In this document: piece by piece, positions 58,899 to 64,000 of the stretch
How positions within the stretch are numbered: the first letter of the stretch is position 1
How the letters are laid out: the number at the start of each line of letters is the position of its first letter
From: Ophiura sarsii
Taxonomy: Eukaryota; Echinodermata; Ophiuroidea; Amphilepidida; Ophiuridae
Reading direction: 5' to 3'
Assembly (NCBI GenBank): GCA_035610835.1
Contig: CM069459.1
Coordinates: forward strand, 28,911,570 to 28,975,569
DNA: 64,000 nt
Made by a program: the position numbers and the translations under genes
The notes under the pieces: generated by a model
Database searches by the model: none
What the model was told of the DNA's origin: nothing
What the model saw: the letters and a program-made list of their open reading frames with translations, nothing else

Positions 58899-59020
58899 TT
58901 AGCTCAATCGGTAGGAGCATGCATGTGACATGCAGAAGGTCCGCGGGTTGAATCCGGGTCAGACCGCTGTGGTTTGTTTGTTCAAAGTCCCTCAATTTCC
59001 CCCCCCCCCCCCTCCGATCG
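58899..59020 (+). repeat. tRNA-derived SINE-like sequence
   Basis: GTTAGCTCAATCGGTAGGAG (A box), a paired anticodon-like stem GCATG/CATGC, and GCGGGTTGAATCCGGG (B box). The acceptor stem is absent and a C-rich tail (CCCCCCCCCCCCCTCC) follows, as in the relics at 20458 and 39929. Confidence 0.65.
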
Positions 59021-59079
59021 ACACCAAAAATGTTCCGCCATAATTATCTTAACCCTAGCTTTGTAAGTGTGGCCATAGT

Positions 59080-59266
59080 CTATTTGGCCATCACAGGAAA
59101 GTGACGTAACCGCGTATTCTTCTAATTGCAGTACATAACATGCGCGCCTACTCGCGGCGCTGGCGTATACATAGGAGCGTAGAAAGGCTGAAGATGAAGA
59201 TACGTACGCATACGCGAGAGAGCTGCGCCTGTTAAGTTACGTCACTGTCCAGAGGAAGCCAAATAG
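59080..59266 (+). mobile_element. GTGACGTAAC-type MITE, copy 2 (reference copy)
   Basis: Left CTATTTGGCCATCACAGG..AGTGACGTAAC and right GTTACGTCACTGTCCAGAGG..AAGCCAAATAG form inverted ends of about 32 bases with a short mismatch block. 187 bp. Copies at 25346-25524 (+) and 42246-42425 (-). Confidence 0.75.
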
Positions 59267-59959
59267 AGTATAGGAGCACATGCTGAAAGCCAAAAAGAGA
59301 GTTATGTGTGCGTCAATTTGTTTAGATAAATCCTCAAATAGACAAACCCTTTTTCAATTGACTATGTTTCATATATATCGGGATATTTTCATATATTGTT
59401 GCATTATTTGCATATCAATAGAAAGCTGTTGTGTTCATCTTTTCAATGGTACCACATTTGTAGCAATTACTTCTTCAGTGCTCGACCACTTACTTGAGAA
59501 TATGGGAAGGTCTCAATCTGAATGTGCCAAAATCACCACTATTTTGTTCTCAAAGGTCTTTCATTACTTCATGAATAATCGCGATAGCTGCGTACCAAGT
59601 GCGTTCCAATAAAATGAATCATTAGATGAGAACGCGCACGCCGAGCGCGGGTTACTAATAATTGCCCAAAAGTACTGCGCCAAAGTGTTCGATTGTTTTG
59701 CTCATTGACCGACCAATCAAATTAAAGCCACTCGCCCCTAAACTGAATATTCAATGAGTTATGAGGAAACTCGATTAAAGCTATTCTGATTGGTTGAACG
59801 ATAAAATTGTTAATGAGAGGATGTCCCGACTTGGAATGTTTCAATAACTAAGAAGGGGTGGACCAATTAAACACAAAACTAATTAATTATTAGGGCGATT
59901 ATATCGGTACAAATCAACGATTTGGATAAATATGCATCTTTTTCAGTAATGAATGAGAA

Positions 59960-60131
59960 AATGACTGCTTAACGACTGTTTTCGTGAATTTGTTTTAAAT
60001 TCCTCGGTTTGTTGTTCTGGTCTGAGGAATTGACCCTCAGGGGTTGTGCCCTTCGGGACAATTCCGAATGACCAGAACAAAAACCTCTGATTTCTAAACA
60101 AATTCACGAAAACAGTTGTTACGCAGTCATT
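59960..60131. repeat. Foldback, arms about 62 bases
   Basis: AATGACTGCTTAACGACTG..TTTTCGTGAATTTGTTT at the left pairs with AAACAAATTCACGAAAACAG..GCAGTCATT at the right, continuing to GTTCTGGTC/GACCAGAAC. The loop (60023-60069) has its own partial pairing. Confidence 0.85.
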
Positions 60132-60188
60132 ATTCTCTAAATAGAACATCACTCTACAACACAGCAACATATTTTATTTTAAAATTTT

Positions 60189-60281
60189 AAACAACTGGGA
60201 TTCTTCAAGTACCCTGCTTAAACAACATGTGCGCATTCAAACAGTCATTTAAGCAGGGTACTTGAACAACGCCAGTTGTTT
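60189..60281. repeat. Foldback, arms about 33 bases
   Basis: AAACAACTGG..TTCAAGTACCCTGCTTAAA and TTTAAGCAGGGTACTTGAA..CCAGTTGTTT. It lies only 57 bases after the previous foldback and is unrelated in sequence. Confidence 0.85.
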
Positions 60282-60411
60282 TAACCCTTACAGCCCCGTA
60301 TCCCATGAAATCCCATTTCCCAGCCCGTCGGTTCCACCTGGCGCTGAGGTTTTTAAGTGAAATAATGTCCCCGGGCTATATAGCTGGGCGAATACACTCG
60401 CCCAGCACAGC

Positions 60412-60540
60412 TTCCCCCGTGGCGCAGTTGGTAGAGCGTTCACCCGTCAACCGAGAGGTCGTGGGTTCAAACCCCGGGGCGTGGCACCTCTTGTTGTGTG
60501 TGCTTTTTTCGCTTGAAAAAAATTTCGTTGGAAAATCCAC
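60412..60540 (+). repeat. tRNA-derived SINE-like sequence
   Basis: GTGGCGCAGTTGGTAGAGCG (A box) and GTGGGTTCAAACCCCGGGG (B box) at tRNA spacing. Anticodon and acceptor stems do not pair properly, so I do not call it a tRNA gene. A T-rich, then GAAAAAAATTTC tail follows. Confidence 0.6.
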
Positions 60541-60922
60541 CGGGAGTGTTAGGGTTAATAAGTTTTAAATGTATTTACAGTGTAGTTGTGTAAGACTTCA
60601 TCACTACGGCCAATGTGTCTGTATCCTTGGGTAAGGTACTTAGTCTCAATTGCCTCATCGACCCTATAGCGAGATTGGGAAGCTGTTAGGGGATATTACA
60701 ATCTAAGTGTTGATACATTGTGTGCGCCAAGTCGGTAGCCTAGTAAATGAAATGAAGTGATTGTGACGATTTCCTACTGCACAGCAAAAAAACAAAAAGA
60801 AATGGTGGTCCTGTGCATCGGAAGAGCAATACCTGAGCACGTTTAAAACGTTACAGACTCTTTCGAAAGAGCAGGGGATCATCCCGGTCTGTATCTGTTC
60901 ACACATCAAACTGACCCCAATG

Positions 60923-61511
60923 CCCGGGGTGCTCAGTAGTCATTACAAGAAGGGTATCATACGCGTCCAAGGACTTTCAAAAAGCACCCTAAATAAGTAA
61001 TTGCATTAAATGTAAAAAGGCACCCCTAAACAAGTATGGAGAGTATTTTCCATACCCTAAGCAAGTGATACCAGTATTTCCAATACCCTAAACAAGTAGT
61101 GAACATATTTTGTTACCCTAAACAAGTAGTCGAAATAGTGTGATACCCTAAGCAAGTAATCTGTATATTTTAAACCCGTTTACCAAGTATGACACATTTC
61201 AAACCCCTTTTCCTTCCCTACAGTAAAAGTATTATGAAACAAAGATGAGCTGATCTAGATCTAGATCCCGGATGCGATGGATAGAAATTGAGAATGTCCT
61301 GCCTGTAATCGTGGCTATTTATTCTGCACGGAAAATAATATGAGCCCTAAATACGCGCGCACTAAGGCCATTGCATGAAAGTTATACCTTTTTCTTTAAG
61401 TTTGCATGTTTTTGATACCCTATTCACGTTACCCGGCTTGAAAAACGATTTTTTGTTTGTTTTTTGGATGCGCATGATACCCTACTTGTAATGACCACTG
61501 AGCACCCCGGG
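60923..61511. mobile_element. hAT-like TIR element with 8-bp target duplication CCCCAATG
   Basis: CCCCAATG occurs at 60915-60922 and 61512-61519. Ends CCCGGGGTGCTCAGTAGTCA and TGACCACTGAGCACCCCGGG continue inward (TTACAAGAAGGGTATCAT / ATGATACCCTACTTGTAA) to TIRs of about 47 bases. Interior has a degenerate repeat of ACCCTAAACAAGTA-like steps every 30-40 bases (60985-61170). No transposase. Confidence 0.88.
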
Positions 61512-61519
61512 CCCCAATG

Positions 61520-62605
61520 GAAATAAGCTAATATACAGTCATCAAAAAAAGTAACTATACAGGTAAGAAATTGGCTTTGAAGGTGGCTAACTCAGCTACG
61601 GTGACCGGCAATGATTTGCTTCAAAATAACAGAGGATGTGTATATTGATAGAAAAGATGATATGCCAAGTTTGATTTTTTTCCAAAAAGCCGTTTTTGAT
61701 TGGATTTTTTCGTTATTTGAAAACCCATTGACTTAATACAGGAGGCGTAGCCGAATTCCCAAATACTGCCAAATTTCAGAAAACACATAGTTTTGTAATA
61801 AATTTATTCCCAAATTTCATGGCCATAGCACTTTCCGTTTAGTCTACAGAAAAGGTGAAAATTTAGGGAATTTTCAAAAAATAAAGAAAAACATCAGAAA
61901 TTTCAAAAATGATCCGAAAGTCCTGAAATAGGTAGAGGAAAGACTTATCTTTACTGTGGTCTCAGTATAAAGAGTATAGATATAATTGATTTGGTATTAC
62001 AGCAGTTTTTCTGTAGTGGTGTAGGAGCCGAGAAAATTATCTTCTTTAATATGAGATATGGCACGCTAGGATCAGTTGAATATTGAAGAAGTGACCATCC
62101 AAAAGTTAAGGTAAAGTCACAATTTCATTTTCATATTTAACATTTCAACACGGAAGTAATTTTCAACCTGAATCCATGCTAAGGGTAGCTGGGGCGTGTA
62201 ATTATTGTTAAATAGCCTAAAATGGTTAGGCCTAAGGACAAATTTACTGACCAAACTGAATCACACAATTACTTACACATTAATTTTAGTCTAAACTCCA
62301 TCTTGAAGACCTATATCCTTTGCTAAGAGTATGATTTGTCAAGTTAAATCCTTGTTAAGGGTCCATTTTTCCTTCTTAAAGAATCAGCATTAAGGGTAGT
62401 TTTGAGAGTGCAGTCACACGGATGATTACAACTTTTATACATGAGTGCCCCCCTCCCCACACCTCACCCGGGCTTAATAAGTTAATAAGTCAAGTCAGGC
62501 TATTGTTTGACTCAGGTGAAAACAAGAACATTTGCTCAAGTCATATCAAATTTGAAAGTATTCCAAAGGAAGGGCAGTTTATAGAAGTCTCTAAAACAAA
62601 CAATT
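61520..62605. other. Non-coding interval
   Basis: An isolated TACAGTCATCAAAAAAAG at 61534 looks like one end of a TA-type element without a visible partner. Otherwise nothing recognised. Confidence 0.5.
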
Positions 62606-62797
62606 TTAACACTTTCCACGCGGCAGGCGTCTGCAGACAAAATTATTTTAAAAAAAATCAAAATTATTCAATTTCATCACCATATTTGGAATCACCATGA
62701 GAATTGCATTGCAATAAGTACAAACATGCCTATTATTGGTTCAGTAATTTTTTAGATAAGACTTTGAAACATTTCTGAAAAATCTGTTTTGTATATG
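62606..62797 (+). mobile_element. TTAA-flanked MITE, copy 6, right-truncated
   Basis: TTAACACTTTCCACGCGGCA and GGCGTCTGCAGAC at the left; the family is recognisable to CTGTTTTGTATATGG at about 62797 and then stops before the right TIR. Confidence 0.8.
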
Positions 62798-64000
62798 GCC
62801 ATGTGTTTTAAACTCATCACCCTTCCTGTTGCATGTCCAGATTTTTTAATTTTACACCATCTGAGATTCGAATTAGCATATCGTAATAACTACTTGTTCT
62901 ACCCCATTAAAAGAATATATATTCTGAATGGTAATCTCACAAGGAATCCAAATATCCTATTGGAATTTAAATAGGACCTAATGATAACATGTTGGGATTA
63001 AGAATGTTAAGAAAATATTGATATTTTTCATATTTTGATTTTTAATACCTATCCCAATCATAATTTTACCCTGCATGTTAGTTCCTCATGCAATTACCTA
63101 TCAGAACATAATGGTTGTCAATGGTAACTTTTTGAAATATACTATATCAGGAAGTATATCAACAAAAACGTTTAAATTTCATATTTATTCAAGTTTACAA
63201 GTATATTTTTCTGGGTATGCACCCTATCATGATTTAAATGGCATTTTTGAATTCCTCTATTTGAGAGCTTTCCAAAATGTATAATTTTGCTATCATCGGT
63301 TGAATACTTTTTTTTTGTAATAGTCATGTATTAAAACCGATGAATTAGGGCATGTTCACTGAGTAGCGAATAGGGAGAAAGCCAAGGACAATGCAATCGA
63401 TTCATGATTACAATTGTTACATAATATTTGTCACATTTGTTGAAACAGAATCTTATAAAATATAAAATAATCTATAAAATGAGAGCAAAATCCTGTTTGT
63501 ACCAAACAGGTATAAGGAGTTATTGTAAATTGAACGTAGAATTGGAAACATTTTCTATATTCCCGTAGAGATTGTACACAGCGCCACCGCCACCACCCCT
63601 GACTTTCCATATATGGTCGAATCCAACGAAAAGTGTACACGTGATGTTCAGGCCTATAATAAAATAATCTATATCTTGACTATTTTATTTTTGTGTTATA
63701 CGTATCCGCCTCGATGAGACGCTTCGCGCCATATATAATATGACTAACTTCTATGCACAATTGGGCGTATGCGAGCAATAAACCTGCTATTTTTCACCCT
63801 TTTTACAAAATAGTTGTTAAGGTTTTATTTTAGACATATAACCGTTTAGAGGAAAACGAGCTTAAGCGGAAATAATTTTACCTGTTTGATTGGTGGATAT
63901 CTCAAGAATGCCTCTTGTAATTTTTGTTACTTTTGATCAATCCCCTGAATTGTTGTGATTTTTTTGGCTGTGGTAAGTTTTGACGTTACCTACCAATACA
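62798..64000. other. Non-coding interval to the window end
   Basis: AT-rich; frames of 61-69 codons without recognisable homology. No gene supported. Confidence 0.5.

Noticed and set aside
39929..60540. Functional tRNA genes at 39929, 58899 and 60412
   Set aside because: A and B boxes are present but acceptor and anticodon stems do not pair as required and C- or T-rich SINE-like tails follow.

Overview
Eukaryotic nuclear DNA, AT-rich and intron/repeat dominated, with GT-AG splice signals, AATAAA polyadenylation signals, non-LTR retrotransposons, many terminal-inverted-repeat (TIR) elements and long satellite arrays. The mix (CR1/Jockey-type and R2-type LINEs, tRNA-derived SINE-like sequences, several families of short TIR elements, muscle-type immunoglobulin exon) suggests a marine invertebrate animal, plausibly a deuterostome such as an echinoderm. 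That assignment is inference; no host marker gene is present. Layout: 0-5 kb holds one strong internal coding exon of an unrecognised low-complexity protein (1456-2698) and several TIR elements, one of them split by a LINE fragment. 5.1-23.8 kb is a composite satellite locus: a progenitor repeat of about 425 bp, seen intact only as remnants (5113-5690, 13500-14193), appears to have given rise to three separate arrays: a 49-57 bp array (5691-13499), a 192 bp array (17697-20367) and a 97 bp array (20735-23842). The locus is interrupted by a LINE with an intact 1014-codon ORF, a Harbinger-like element filled by a 109 bp minisatellite, a TTAA-flanked element holding a tRNA-like sequence, and a hAT-like element. 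The array units and progenitor remnants serve as empty sites that fix several insertion boundaries. 24-45 kb is mostly non-coding with dispersed elements, an R2-like LINE remnant on the minus strand (36.1-38.4 kb), a LINE 3' fragment, and an unusual array of short imperfect palindromes at 40.95-41.29 kb. 45.8-53.3 kb may be a small gene: a TATA/MEF2-like motif, a start exon of 13 bases with a strong donor, and a terminal exon in matching phase encoding one I-set immunoglobulin domain, followed by AATAAA. The joined product would be about 115 residues, architecturally like telokin (the independently transcribed C-terminal Ig domain of myosin light-chain kinase); alternatively the Ig exon is simply the last exon of a larger gene. 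Its intron holds a 173 bp tandem array with two TA-flanked TIR elements inside it. 53.3-64 kb is non-coding, with nested TIR elements (three levels deep at 56.3-57.65 kb), foldbacks, SINE-like sequences and a hAT-like element with a clear 8 bp target duplication. Most other open frames are chance frames in repeats.
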